Notes under the pieces: model-generated
Seen by the model: only the letters and a program-made list of their open reading frames with translations
Told to the model about the DNA's origin: nothing
The model's database searches: none
In this document: piece by piece, positions 44,162-52,043 of the stretch
Layout: each line of letters starts with the position of its first letter
How positions within the stretch are numbered: the stretch's first letter is position 1
Position numbers and translations under genes: made by a program
Assembly (NCBI RefSeq): GCF_001180025.1
Contig: NZ_CVSK01000030.1
Coordinates: forward strand, 1 to 64,000
DNA length: 64,000 nucleotides
Source of the DNA: Candidatus Pelagibacter communis
GTDB taxonomy: Bacteria > Pseudomonadota > Alphaproteobacteria > Pelagibacterales > Pelagibacteraceae
Reading direction: 5' to 3'

Positions 44162-45180
44162 TTTAATCCAGTTATTTCAGGGAAATTAAATTTATTATTT
44201 AAATTTTGCACGGCTTGACCTGCCCCACCCTTTATTAGATTATCAATAGCTGAAAGAATTATTATTTTATTGCTATATTTAGATTTACATACTGAAATGT
44301 AACAATTGTTAGTATTTATTACGTCATTAGTGCTTAATAGAGAGTTTGATTTTAATATTTTTACAAATTTCTCATTTTTATAAAAATTAGCTAATGTCTT
44401 TAATACCTTTGATTGAGAAATATTTTTTTCTAAGTCTAGATATATTGTACTTAAAATGCCTCTGAACATTGGTGATAAGTGAGGAGTAAAACTAAATTGA
44501 AATTCTTTCTTAGTAAATTTTCTTAACATTTGATCTATTTCTGAATTATGACGATGGAAACCAACTCCATATGCACTTAAAGAATCGTATAGATTTTTGT
44601 CTTTATATTTTTTGTGAACACCTCTACCAGCACCTGAATATCCAGATTTTGAGTCAATTATTATGCTATTAAGTTTAATTAAATTTTTTTTGAATAAAGG
44701 TATCATAGGCAACAGAATTGAAGTTGGATAACAGCCAGGACACGAAATGATATTATGCTTTTTAATCTCACTTCTGTTTATTTCTGGAAGTAAATAGATA
44801 CTTTTCTTTATCAAATTATTTGCACGATGTTTCTGTTTATACCACTTTAAATAATCAGAAGCTTTAGCTAATCTAAAATCTGCTGCAAGATCGATAAGAG
44901 TATGATTTGTGCTTAAATATTTAGATATATCTTGCGCTTCTCCATTTGGAAGCGCTGTAAAAATAACCTGAACATCTTTTAATAATTTTTTATTAAATTT
45001 TAAAATTTTTGGTAATTTATATTTAGATAAAGATTTATCATAAAATTTAATACTTTTACCTACAGAGGAATTTCCACATAGGTATTTAATATTAATATAT
45101 TTGTGTTTAACTAATAATTTAATTAATTGAACACCAATATATCCAGTTGAACCAGCAACTAATGCATTAAGCTTAGGCAT
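44158..45180 (-). CDS. argC: N-acetyl-gamma-glutamyl-phosphate reductase
   Basis: Third step of arginine synthesis: NADPH reduction of N-acetylglutamyl phosphate. The 340-residue protein begins NALVAGSTGYIGVQLIKLL (NAD-binding) and carries the nucleophilic Cys in IISCPGCYPTSILLP near residue 143, with SGYSGAGRG near 178 and FTPHLSPMFRGILSTIY near 223. It is the type 1 form. It follows rpsI by 33 bp, the rplM-rpsI-argC order well known in alphaproteobacteria. Confidence 0.95.
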   Translation of the reverse strand: MPKLNALVAGSTGYIGVQLIKLLVKHKYINIKYLCGNSSVGKSIKFYDKSLSKYKLPKILKFNKKLLKDVQVIFTALPNGEAQDISKYLSTNHTLIDLAADFRLAKASDYLKWYKQKHRANNLIKKSIYLLPEINRSEIKKHNIISCPGCYPTSILLPMIPLFKKNLIKLNSIIIDSKSGYSGAGRGVHKKYKDKNLYDSLSAYGVGFHRHNSEIDQMLRKFTKKEFQFSFTPHLSPMFRGILSTIYLDLEKNISQSKVLKTLANFYKNEKFVKILKSNSLLSTNDVINTNNCYISVCKSKYSNKIIILSAIDNLIKGGAGQAVQNLNNKFNFPEITGLK

Positions 45181-45213
45181 TTTTTATTATAACAGTTAAA
45201 AATTAAAAAAAAA

Positions 45214-45651
45214 TTATCTTTTAGAGAATTGGAAGCTTCTTCTAGCTTTTCTTCTACCAGGTTTCTTTCTCTCAACTGCTCTTGAGTCTCTGGTAGTAAG
45301 TTTCTCTGTTTTTAAGGTGGCTTTTAGATTTTCATCAAATAATACTAAAGCTTTTGAAATACCATGAACCATAGCCCCTGCTTGGCCTGTAGGTCCACCT
45401 CCTTTTACGCTACATCTTACATCATAACCTGTAGCCTGATTAATAATCTCAAAAGGTCTTGTAATTTGCATTTTATGTGTTTCATCTGCAAAATATTCAT
45501 TGAACAATTTACCGTTTACATAAATTTTACCAGAACCTTTTTTTAACCAAACTTTAGCAATTGAAGTTTTTCTTCTTCCGGTAGCATATTTGCTATCTTT
45601 AAAATCTAATTTTAATTTAGGTGATTTTGAGGTTGGTTGAGTATTTTCCAT
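45214..45651 (-). CDS. rpsI: 30S ribosomal protein S9
   Basis: Small-subunit protein whose C-terminal tail reaches the P-site tRNA. The 145-residue protein has the conserved YATGRRKTSIAKVWLKKG at residues 22-39, the KGGGPTGQAGAMVHGISKAL loop near 84, and the tail RRKARRSFQFSKR with the invariant S-K-R end. An Asn/Pro/Ser-rich N-terminal extension of about 20 residues is usual in alphaproteobacteria. It lies 1 bp after rplM. Confidence 0.97.
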   Translation of the reverse strand: MENTQPTSKSPKLKLDFKDSKYATGRRKTSIAKVWLKKGSGKIYVNGKLFNEYFADETHKMQITRPFEIINQATGYDVRCSVKGGGPTGQAGAMVHGISKALVLFDENLKATLKTEKLTTRDSRAVERKKPGRRKARRSFQFSKR

Positions 45652-45652
45652 A

Positions 45653-46111
45653 TTAGTTTCTAGCTATATTTTTACTATTTAATTTATCTAACTCAATAAC
45701 TGTAGGATTTTGTGCAGAATGAGGATGATCATTACCCGCATAAATTTTTAATTTTGTTAATTGTTTTCTACCTAAAACTCCACCTGGCAACATTCTTTTA
45801 ACTGCCATTTTCAGAGTTTCTCCAGGTTTTTTTTCGTGAAGTTTCTCAGGTGTTGTTACTTTAATTCCACCCGGGTGACCAGTGTGTCTGTAGTATTTTT
45901 TATCTTGAAATTTTTTTCCAGTAAATTTTGCTTGTTCAATATTTTTAACAACAACAAAGTCACCATCATCCATATGAGGAGTGTATGTAGTTTTATTCTT
46001 ACCTCTTATGATGTTTGAAACTACAGTTGCTAATCTTCCTACTACTGCATTCTTTGCGTCTATTTCATACCAAGATGAAGTTAATTGGTCTTTTTTAGTG
46101 AATTTTGTCAT
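45653..46111 (-). CDS. rplM: 50S ribosomal protein L13
   Basis: Early assembly protein of the large subunit. The 152-residue chain has SSWYEIDAKNAVVGRLATVVS near residue 12, the DGDFVVVKN stretch near 48, KYYRHTGHPGG near 72 and AVKRMLPGGVLGRKQLTKLKIY near 103. The start at 46111 faces the metY leader on the other strand, leaving about 210 bp that hold both promoters and the riboswitches. It leads the minus-strand run rplM-rpsI-argC-lipoprotein-hom-AEC-DMT. Confidence 0.97.
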   Translation of the reverse strand: MTKFTKKDQLTSSWYEIDAKNAVVGRLATVVSNIIRGKNKTTYTPHMDDGDFVVVKNIEQAKFTGKKFQDKKYYRHTGHPGGIKVTTPEKLHEKKPGETLKMAVKRMLPGGVLGRKQLTKLKIYAGNDHPHSAQNPTVIELDKLNSKNIARN

Positions 46112-46191
46112 TGTGCGAGGATTAATACTATTAATAATTACAAAGTCAATTTTATATTTAGCTTGAATTATGTAGCTTATATGCTAGAAAT

Positions 46192-46242
46192 TACTCGCCG
46201 ATTTGATCCTATTGCGGGCTTATAACTGCTAAAAAGGAATTT
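46192..46242 (+). ncRNA. SAM-II riboswitch aptamer (first of a tandem pair)
   Basis: The sequence fits the SAM-II core. P1 is CTCGC (46194-46198) with GCGGG (46214-46218); the loop starts CGATTTGATCC; the pseudoknot TCCT (46207-46210) pairs with AGGA (46235-46238) after the hallmark GCTAAAAAGGA. Known SAM-II members precede methionine and SAM genes in alphaproteobacteria, which fits metY. It is 81 bp from the metY ATG, so it is too far to hide the start codon directly and may act on transcription; no clear terminator was seen behind it. Confidence 0.85.
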
Positions 46243-46260
46243 TTCACAACATAGCAAATT

Positions 46261-46320
46261 GGTAGGCATTTGAACTGTATTGTGCGCCTTACATAAAGTT
46301 AAAGCACTAAAAAAGGAGTA
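46261..46320 (+). ncRNA. SAM-V-like riboswitch covering the metY ribosome site
   Basis: A second aptamer similar in core to SAM-II but with SAM-V features. P1 is AGGC (46264-46267) with GCCT (46286-46289); the pseudoknot stem GTGC (46282-46285) pairs with GCAC (46304-46307), followed by CTAAAAAAGGAG. The Shine-Dalgarno AGGAG (46314-46318) is part of this conserved end and sits 4 bp before the ATG at 46323. SAM binding should therefore block translation. SAM-V upstream of metY is established for Candidatus Pelagibacter ubique. Confidence 0.85.
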
Positions 46321-46322
46321 AA

Positions 46323-47651
46323 ATGAATAAAAAAAGAAATAACCCTGAAACTATTGCCATACATGGTGGTGATTACAGGAGTGATCCAGCAACGAACGCA
46401 GTAGCCGTTCCTATTTATAGAACAACATCATACCAATTTAACAATACAGAGCACGCTGCTAACCTTTTCGCTCTTAAAGAATTTGGTAACATCTATACTC
46501 GTATAATGAACCCTACAAATGATGTCCTGGAAAAAAGAGTTGCCGCTCTTGAAGGAGGTCTATCATGTGTAACTGTATCCTCAGGTCAAACTGCTTCAAC
46601 CTTTGCTGTATTAAATGTGGCCCAAGCCGGTGATAATATAGTAAGCTCAACTGATCTTTATGGTGGTACAGTATCTTTATTCACTCATACACTTAGCAAA
46701 CTTGGGATAGAGATAAGATATGCAGATCCAAGCAATCCTGAAAACTTTGAAAAGTTAATAGATGATAAAACTAGAGCTTTTTACGGTGAAACCTTGCCAA
46801 ATCCATATTTAAGAGTGTTTCCAATAAAGGAAGTTTCTGACATTGGAAGAAAATATAACATACCACTAATAATGGATAACACAGCTGCACCAGTAATATG
46901 CAGACCGATTGAACATGGAGCTGCAGTAGTAATTCACTCACTTACAAAATATATAGGTGGTCATGGTACAGCAGTTGCAGGGAGTATAGTTGATAGTGGT
47001 AACTTTGATTGGACCGCAGATCCCAAAAGACAACCTTTATTTAACGAACCTGATAATAGTTATGGTGGTGTAATTTGGGGAAAGGCTGTGCCAGAACTAA
47101 CTGGTGCAAATGTACCATTTGCAGTTAGAGCTAGAGTCTGTTTATTAAGAGACTTGGGGTCAGCTCTGGCTCCAGATAATGCTTTTGCAATAATTCAAGG
47201 ACTTGAAACGGTTGCTTTAAGAATGAGACAACATTGCGCTAACGCCGAGTATGTAGTTGATTTTCTTAAAAAACATAAAGAAGTTACAAAAGTTATTTAT
47301 TCTACAGAACACGATAAACCTATTGCCGATAGAGCAAAAAAATATCTTAAAGGTGGAAATGGACCAATGATTGGTATCGAGCTTAAAGGAGGAATTGAAG
47401 CTGGTAAAAAATTTATCGAGTCTTTAAAAATGTTCTATCACGTAGCTAATATTGGTGATGCTAGAAGTTTAGCAATTCATCCAGCAAGTACAACTCATAG
47501 TCAATTAAATGAGAAAGAACTAGCTGCATCTGGTGTTACACAAAGTTATGTAAGGCTTTGTATCGGTATTGAGCACATCGATGATATTATTGAGGATCTT
47601 GATCAAGCATTGAATAAATCTTCAAAAGGTAATTTAAAAGCTGTTAGCTAA
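46323..47651 (+). CDS. metY: O-acetylhomoserine sulfhydrylase (Cys/Met metabolism PLP family)
   Basis: Forms homocysteine or methionine precursors from O-acetylhomoserine and a sulfur donor. The 442-residue PLP protein has PETIAIHGG at the start, IYTRIMNPTNDVLEKRVAALEGG near residue 57, SSGQTASTFAVLNV near 83 and the PLP lysine K209 in VIHSLTKYIGGHG, with the long MetY insert (TADPKRQPLFNEP) that sets it apart from cystathionine synthases. Its two upstream SAM riboswitches make it one of the few genes here with visible regulation. Confidence 0.95.
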   Translation: MNKKRNNPETIAIHGGDYRSDPATNAVAVPIYRTTSYQFNNTEHAANLFALKEFGNIYTRIMNPTNDVLEKRVAALEGGLSCVTVSSGQTASTFAVLNVAQAGDNIVSSTDLYGGTVSLFTHTLSKLGIEIRYADPSNPENFEKLIDDKTRAFYGETLPNPYLRVFPIKEVSDIGRKYNIPLIMDNTAAPVICRPIEHGAAVVIHSLTKYIGGHGTAVAGSIVDSGNFDWTADPKRQPLFNEPDNSYGGVIWGKAVPELTGANVPFAVRARVCLLRDLGSALAPDNAFAIIQGLETVALRMRQHCANAEYVVDFLKKHKEVTKVIYSTEHDKPIADRAKKYLKGGNGPMIGIELKGGIEAGKKFIESLKMFYHVANIGDARSLAIHPASTTHSQLNEKELAASGVTQSYVRLCIGIEHIDDIIEDLDQALNKSSKGNLKAVS

Positions 47652-47679
47652 TTTGAGTTTTAATGTCTACAAATAGGAA

Positions 47680-48705
47680 CTAATAATTAGGCCCTTTATA
47701 TTTTACAATATAAAGAAAATACAATGTTGAAAGTATTATTAAAATAGAATTTATCTGGTGTAGAGATGCATAAATCATTTTTACTCCAGATAAAATTGTA
47801 AGAACCCCCAAAACAATTTGTAACAATAAAGAAATTCCAATAATGAAGATTGGAATTCTTATATTTATATTTCCATTTTTTAAAACAAAATAAAGCATAT
47901 AAAAATATATTATGACAATTAAATATGCTAAATTTCTATGAATAAATTGAACAAGTGATTGATCATCAAATACTGTGAGATTAAATAAATCATTGATTAC
48001 ACTGTCATCCGGAAAATATGATGAGCCCATTAAAGGCCAAGTATTATAAATTTTTCCTGCATCCATCCCGGACACAAAGGCTCCAATTATTAATTGTAAA
48101 AATAATAATAAAAGAAAAAATTTAATTGTGTTTAATTGAATATTAATATGATTAATTTTTATATCAGTAAGATTTAAATATTTCCAAAAAACTATAGACA
48201 AAATGATAAAAGCTGTAACTAAGTGTAGTGATAATCTATAATGACTAACATCAATTCTATCAATTAATCCACTTGATACCATGTACCATCCAATAAATCC
48301 TTGAAAGCACACCAAGAAAAAAATAATTGAATATTCTTTTAAAATCCAAAAACCATTTTTAATTGTAAAATAGATCATTGGAAAAAGAACAGTTAGCCCA
48401 ATTAATCTTCCCAATTGACGATGCGCCCATTCCCACCAAAAAATAATTTTAAATTCATTTAAAGTCATATTAAAATTTTGCTCTTTAAATTCAGGTATTG
48501 TTTTATAGAGATCAAAATATTCTATCCATTTATCATTTGTTAAAGGGGGTAATGAGCCAATAAAAAGTTCCCAACTAGTTATAGATAGTCCAGAGTCAGT
48601 TAATCTAGTTAGACCCCCTACTAAAATAATAAGCACGATCATCACTAATAAAGTGATCATCCATATTTTTAATTGAGAATTTAAAGAATAATTCTGACTG
48701 TACAT
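47680..48705 (-). CDS. ctaA: Heme A synthase (COX15/CtaA)
   Basis: Oxidises haem O to haem A for cytochrome c oxidase. The 341-residue membrane protein has about eight helices in two similar halves. It shows VGGLTRLTDSGLSITSWELFIGSLPPLT near residue 24 (given here in part), EWAHRQLGRLIGLTVLFP near 92, SHYRLSLHLVTAF near 155 and FIHRNLAYLIV near 255, placing the haem-binding His residues. It is the alphaproteobacterial type 2 form. It lies alone, 28 bp after the convergent metY end. Confidence 0.93.
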   Translation of the reverse strand: MYSQNYSLNSQLKIWMITLLVMIVLIILVGGLTRLTDSGLSITSWELFIGSLPPLTNDKWIEYFDLYKTIPEFKEQNFNMTLNEFKIIFWWEWAHRQLGRLIGLTVLFPMIYFTIKNGFWILKEYSIIFFLVCFQGFIGWYMVSSGLIDRIDVSHYRLSLHLVTAFIILSIVFWKYLNLTDIKINHINIQLNTIKFFLLLLFLQLIIGAFVSGMDAGKIYNTWPLMGSSYFPDDSVINDLFNLTVFDDQSLVQFIHRNLAYLIVIIYFYMLYFVLKNGNINIRIPIFIIGISLLLQIVLGVLTILSGVKMIYASLHQINSILIILSTLYFLYIVKYKGPNY

Positions 48706-48748
48706 GATTAAATAAATATAATAATTATTAATTAAACCAATAAATTAA

Positions 48749-49039
48749 ATGTCGCCTAAAAACAAAAAAAAATTAGAAATAATAAGATCTAAATTGGATA
48801 AGTTAGATAATAAGTTATTATCTTTAATTAAATATAGAACAAATCTTGTAAAAGAAGTTTTAAAGCTTAAAGAATTTAAAAAAGAAATAGTAGATAAAAA
48901 ACGTATCAATTTTATACTTAAAAAAATCCACTCAAAATCTAAAAAACTAAAGATTGATCCTAAAATTACTAATCGTATATGGAAAAATATGATTTTATCA
49001 TATATCGATTACGAAAAAAGAAACTTTAAAAAAAAATAA
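48749..49039 (+). CDS. Chorismate mutase type II domain protein
   Basis: A 96-residue all-helical AroQ-type protein: KKLEIIRSKLDKLDNKLLSLIKYRTNLVKEV with the conserved Arg13 and the active-site Arg/Lys positions (KEFKKEIVDKKRINFIL), then IDPKITNRIWKNMILSYIDYE. It should convert chorismate to prephenate for Phe/Tyr synthesis as a stand-alone enzyme. The very high Lys content is odd for an enzyme this small. Its TAA ends immediately before the stop of the convergent rpmG with no base between. Confidence 0.82.
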   Translation: MSPKNKKKLEIIRSKLDKLDNKLLSLIKYRTNLVKEVLKLKEFKKEIVDKKRINFILKKIHSKSKKLKIDPKITNRIWKNMILSYIDYEKRNFKKK

Positions 49040-49231
49040 TTACTTACTGTGTGGTGGAAGTTTTTTTTCTACAAACATTTCGTGTTTTCTAGTATCCGGA
49101 TTGTATTTCTTTGCTGAAAGTTTAACTTTGGCCTTCTCACCTCCAGCAGGTTTTTTTAAATAATAGAAGTAAGGGCTATCAGGTTTAGCCTCCGGAACCA
49201 TTCTTACTTTAACGTGCGTTTTTTTTGCCAT
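49040..49231 (-). CDS. rpmG: 50S ribosomal protein L33
   Basis: Small large-subunit protein near the E site. The 63-residue chain starts MAKKTHVKVRMV and has YFYYLKK and the family end KKYNPDTRKHEMFVEKKL. It lacks the two CxxC pairs of zinc-binding L33, so it is the Cys-free form. A Gly/Glu/Lys insertion (PAGGEKAKVK) lies mid-chain and is slightly longer than usual. Its start codon is inside the 3' end of the merR-like gene (23-bp overlap). Confidence 0.93.
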   Translation of the reverse strand: MAKKTHVKVRMVPEAKPDSPYFYYLKKPAGGEKAKVKLSAKKYNPDTRKHEMFVEKKLPPHSK

Positions 49232-49592
49232 TTTTTAATTCTTTTAATTTATTAGAAATTTTTAATAACTTGTTTCTTAAATTTTCAGTCCTTATAGATT
49301 TATCTGCAATTTCGTCAAGCTTTAAAGAATCTTCATTATTTAATATTTTTTTTACACCTTTTATTGTCATACCTTGATCTTTAAGTAAAAATTTAACTTT
49401 TTTAAGAAGATTTATTGTTTTTTCATCATAATATCTTCTATTAGAATTTAATATCTTTGGTTTAATTTGTTTAAATTGAGTTTCCCAAAATCTAATGACA
49501 TGTGTCGGTAAAGCTCCTTTATCATTTGATTTAAGATTTAATATTCTAGCTACTTCACCAATAGTTTTGTAAGCGCTATTTGATTTATCCAT
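49209..49592 (-). CDS. MerR family transcriptional regulator
   Basis: A 127-residue DNA-binding protein. The winged helix starts YKTIGEVARILNLKS, continues THVIRFWETQFKQIKPKI and RRYYDEKTINLLKKVKFLLKDQGMTIKGVKKIL, typical of MerR (first about 80 residues). A short coiled-coil tail follows, and there are no Cys ligands, so no metal sensing is visible. This is the regulator that follows ihfA in alphaproteobacteria; its targets are not defined. It overlaps ihfA by 8 bp and rpmG by 23 bp. Confidence 0.87.
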   Translation of the reverse strand: MDKSNSAYKTIGEVARILNLKSNDKGALPTHVIRFWETQFKQIKPKILNSNRRYYDEKTINLLKKVKFLLKDQGMTIKGVKKILNNEDSLKLDEIADKSIRTENLRNKLLKISNKLKELKNGKKNAR

Positions 49593-49884
49593 TATCCTTT
49601 AAATTAACAAATTCTCTAAATTCCTTTGAAGGCTTAAACAATACAACATCTCTGCTTGAAATTACTTTTGCTTCTTTTGTCTTTGGATTTCTTCCGATCC
49701 TTGATTTTTTTTGTCTTATAGAAAAAGTACCAAATTTAGATAATTTTAATTTTTTTTCCTCTTTAATATTGGATACAATCGTTGATAAAAAATCTTCAAT
49801 TAAATTTTCAGATATTTGTTTTGAAAAACCAAGCTGCATATAAACCAAATTAACTAAGTCTTTTTTAGTTAAATTAATTCTCAT
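49585..49884 (-). CDS. ihfA: Integration host factor subunit alpha
   Basis: DNA-bending protein of the HU/IHF family. The 99-residue chain has the N-terminal helices LTKKDLVNLVYMQLGFSKQ, LKLSKFGTFSIRQKKSRIGRNPKTKE near residue 46 (given here in part) with the minor-groove-inserting Pro of GRNPKT, and VVLFKPSKEFREFVN at the end. The position before merR and after plsX identifies it as IhfA and not HU. It starts 1 bp after plsX ends; fabH, which usually lies between, is missing. Could help the island recombinase, but no evidence is visible. Confidence 0.9.
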   Translation of the reverse strand: MRINLTKKDLVNLVYMQLGFSKQISENLIEDFLSTIVSNIKEEKKLKLSKFGTFSIRQKKSRIGRNPKTKEAKVISSRDVVLFKPSKEFREFVNLKDNG

Positions 49885-49885
49885 A

Positions 49886-50887
49886 TTAAATATTTTGCTT
49901 AATCTTTTCTATCAAATTACCTTTTACAATTCTATGGCAAACATCTAAAGAGTTTGAAAAGCCTATATGGTCAGTACCTCCATGACTTTTAACAACTGGA
50001 GAGTCTAATCCAATAAATATAGCTCCGTTATACAATCTAGGATCTAGTCTTTTCTTAAATTTTTTTAAGTTTGAGATATTTAGCAAAGATGCAATTTTAC
50101 CTACTAATGTACCAGTCATAGCATTTTTTAATTCACTTGTTATAAAATTCGCAGTCCCTTCGGCAGTTTTTAATGCGACGTTTCCAGTGAAACCATCCGA
50201 AATAATTACATTTACATCTCCGTCCATGAGATGGTTACCCTCAATATATCCGGCAAAATTATAATTATCTGATTTTTTTTCATTTAATAATTGATAAGTT
50301 TCTTTGATAGTTTCATTTCCTTTTAATTCCTCTGAACCAATATTTAATAAAGCAACATTAGGTTTATCATTTGGATAAAGTGAAGTGTACAATGAGGCTC
50401 CCATTATTGAAAAGTCTAATAGATTTTTTGAGCTACACTCAATATTAGCACCCAAATCTAATACAACACTCATTCCCTTTTTGTTTGGCCATAATGCAGA
50501 CAAAGCTGGTTTGTCTATATTTTCTATCATTTTTAAATTTAATTTTGATACAACTAGTAAAGCTCCAGTATTCCCAGCCGATATAACAATATCTGTTTCT
50601 TTATCTTTAACACTTTGAATAGCAAGCCACATACTCGTATCTTTACCTCTTTTTGCACCCTCTAGAGGACTATCAGTGCTTTCAATTTTTTTTTCTGTAT
50701 GAATTATTTCAAAAAATTCTGTAGGTATTTTTCCTTTAATTAAGGGATCTATCCTGTTCTTGTCCCCAAAAATTTTAAAAATATTATTTTTATTTTTAGA
50801 ATGATTTAAAATAATACCATCTATTATTTTCTTTGGTGATCCATCACCACCCATTGCATCAACTGCAATTTTTATCAAATCTGACAT
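49886..50887 (-). CDS. plsX: Phosphate acyltransferase PlsX
   Basis: Makes acyl-phosphate from acyl-ACP for phospholipid synthesis. The 333-residue protein starts IKIAVDAMGGDGSPKKIIDG, has GKDTSMWLAIQSV near residue 82, VISAGNTGALL near 100, and IISDGFTGNVALKTAEG near 211. Length is typical. It follows rpmF by 19 bp on the minus strand. Standard alphaproteobacterial order is rpmF-plsX-fabH-ihfA-merR; here fabH is absent from the set. Confidence 0.95.
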   Translation of the reverse strand: MSDLIKIAVDAMGGDGSPKKIIDGIILNHSKNKNNIFKIFGDKNRIDPLIKGKIPTEFFEIIHTEKKIESTDSPLEGAKRGKDTSMWLAIQSVKDKETDIVISAGNTGALLVVSKLNLKMIENIDKPALSALWPNKKGMSVVLDLGANIECSSKNLLDFSIMGASLYTSLYPNDKPNVALLNIGSEELKGNETIKETYQLLNEKKSDNYNFAGYIEGNHLMDGDVNVIISDGFTGNVALKTAEGTANFITSELKNAMTGTLVGKIASLLNISNLKKFKKRLDPRLYNGAIFIGLDSPVVKSHGGTDHIGFSNSLDVCHRIVKGNLIEKIKQNI

Positions 50888-50906
50888 TTTAATAGATTAT
50901 TATATA

Positions 50907-51089
50907 CTATTCTTTTGGGTCTAAAACTTGTCTTCCCTTATACATACCTGTTTTAAGGTCTAAATGATGAGAAAGTCTGTATTCTCCAGACTTTTTATCT
51001 TCAACTATATTTTTAGTTGAAAACTTCATAGTTTGAGCTCTTCTCATTCCAGTTCTGGAAGGGGTTTGTTTTCGTTTAGGTACAGCCAT
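50907..51089 (-). CDS. rpmF: 50S ribosomal protein L32
   Basis: The 60-residue protein has the invariant start [19 protein letters not shown], the [18 protein letters not shown] stretch and no zinc-binding Cys pairs, so it is the Cys-free form. It sits between the bc1 chaperone gene and plsX. In relatives a DUF177 (YceD) gene precedes rpmF; here only 2 bp separate rpmF from the chaperone gene. Confidence 0.95.
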   Translation of the reverse strand: MAVPKRKQTPSRTGMRRAQTMKFSTKNIVEDKKSGEYRLSHHLDLKTGMYKGRQVLDPKE

Positions 51090-51091
51090 AA

Positions 51092-51559
51092 TTATGGGTT
51101 ACTTACACTTTTTAAGTAAGAATTCAAAGTTTTTTTTGATAATTTTGAGTTAAAATCATCAAAATATTCAAGTAATTCTTTATTATTTTGAAAATCACTT
51201 AAAAAAATAGAAATTTTTTTTAATTTGTCTGTTTTTGATAAATCATCCCAGAAGTGTATTTCAGAAAGCATGGAATGAAATAAATTAATGTAATTTTTCA
51301 TTTTTTTATTTATAGACTGATCCCCATATCCTATTTCTCTAATACTCAACTCAAGTTGTCTAAAATTATAATCATAAATTTCTTGCAGAACTTTCTTATT
51401 TTCTTCATTTTTATAATTTTTCAAAAAAAAGGAAAAATGGAGTAAAAATAAGGTTAATCGGTCAGAAAAGTTATCTTCTCTTTCAAGATTTTTATATAAA
51501 TCTTTATTTCTAGTGTAATTAATTAAATTATTATAAATATGTATATATTTTTCACTCAT
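51092..51559 (-). CDS. Ubiquinol-cytochrome c chaperone family protein (CBP3-like)
   Basis: A 155-residue helical protein with the family pattern: [16 protein letters not shown] near the start, [21 protein letters not shown] near residue 28 (given in part) and [26 protein letters not shown] near 78. In mitochondria CBP3 helps build cytochrome b of complex III; the bacterial role is inferred from this. It is divergent from bamE and the two ATG codons overlap, so each gene's leader lies inside the other. It is followed by rpmF after 2 bp. Confidence 0.82.
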   Translation of the reverse strand: MSEKYIHIYNNLINYTRNKDLYKNLEREDNFSDRLTLFLLHFSFFLKNYKNEENKKVLQEIYDYNFRQLELSIREIGYGDQSINKKMKNYINLFHSMLSEIHFWDDLSKTDKLKKISIFLSDFQNNKELLEYFDDFNSKLSKKTLNSYLKSVSNP

Positions 51560-52043
51560 GAATAAAATATTATATATAATTTTGATATCTTTTGTAGTTT
51601 CAAATTGCTCATTTAAACCTGTTGTAAAACATCATGGTGTCCCTTTTTTAGAAAAAAAACAATTAGAACTTATAGTTAACGAAAGCAATAAGAACGATAT
51701 TAGTAAAGTTTTAGGTAATCCTTCTACAACTAGTAAATTTGACAACGATGTATGGATTTATATTGAACGGAAACAAACCCAATCTAAGTTAAAAAATTTA
51801 GGTAGAATGAAAATTTTCAAGAATGATGTGTTGGTATTAGAGATAGATAATTTTGGAATTTTAAAGAAAAAAGAATTTTACAATATGGAAGACATGAAAA
51901 ATATTAAGATTGAAGAGGCAACAACAAAATCTGGATTTAGAAGAAATTCATTTATATATGATTTTTTATCAAGTATGAGACAAAAAATGAATGACCCTCT
52001 TGGACAGAGGGCCAAAAAACGTAAAGAAATTAAGCAGCGATAA
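51558..52043 (+). CDS. bamE: Outer membrane assembly lipoprotein BamE
   Basis: Small lipoprotein of the BAM complex that inserts beta-barrel proteins. The 161-residue protein has a lipoprotein signal ([18 protein letters not shown], lipid Cys17) and the SmpA/OmlA fold: the [31 protein letters not shown] stretch near residue 41 (quoted in part as [12 protein letters not shown] and DVWIYIE) is diagnostic. A basic C-terminal tail ([16 protein letters not shown]) extends beyond the domain. Its ATG overlaps that of the divergent chaperone gene; its 3' end overlaps hppA by 14 bp. Confidence 0.88.
   Translation: MNKILYIILISFVVSNCSFKPVVKHHGVPFLEKKQLELIVNESNKNDISKVLGNPSTTSKFDNDVWIYIERKQTQSKLKNLGRMKIFKNDVLVLEIDNFGILKKKEFYNMEDMKNIKIEEATTKSGFRRNSFIYDFLSSMRQKMNDPLGQRAKKRKEIKQR

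Noticed and set aside
46240-46262. Intrinsic terminator between the two riboswitches
   Set aside because: AATTTTT follows the SAM-II aptamer, but no stable GC-containing hairpin precedes it outside the aptamer itself.
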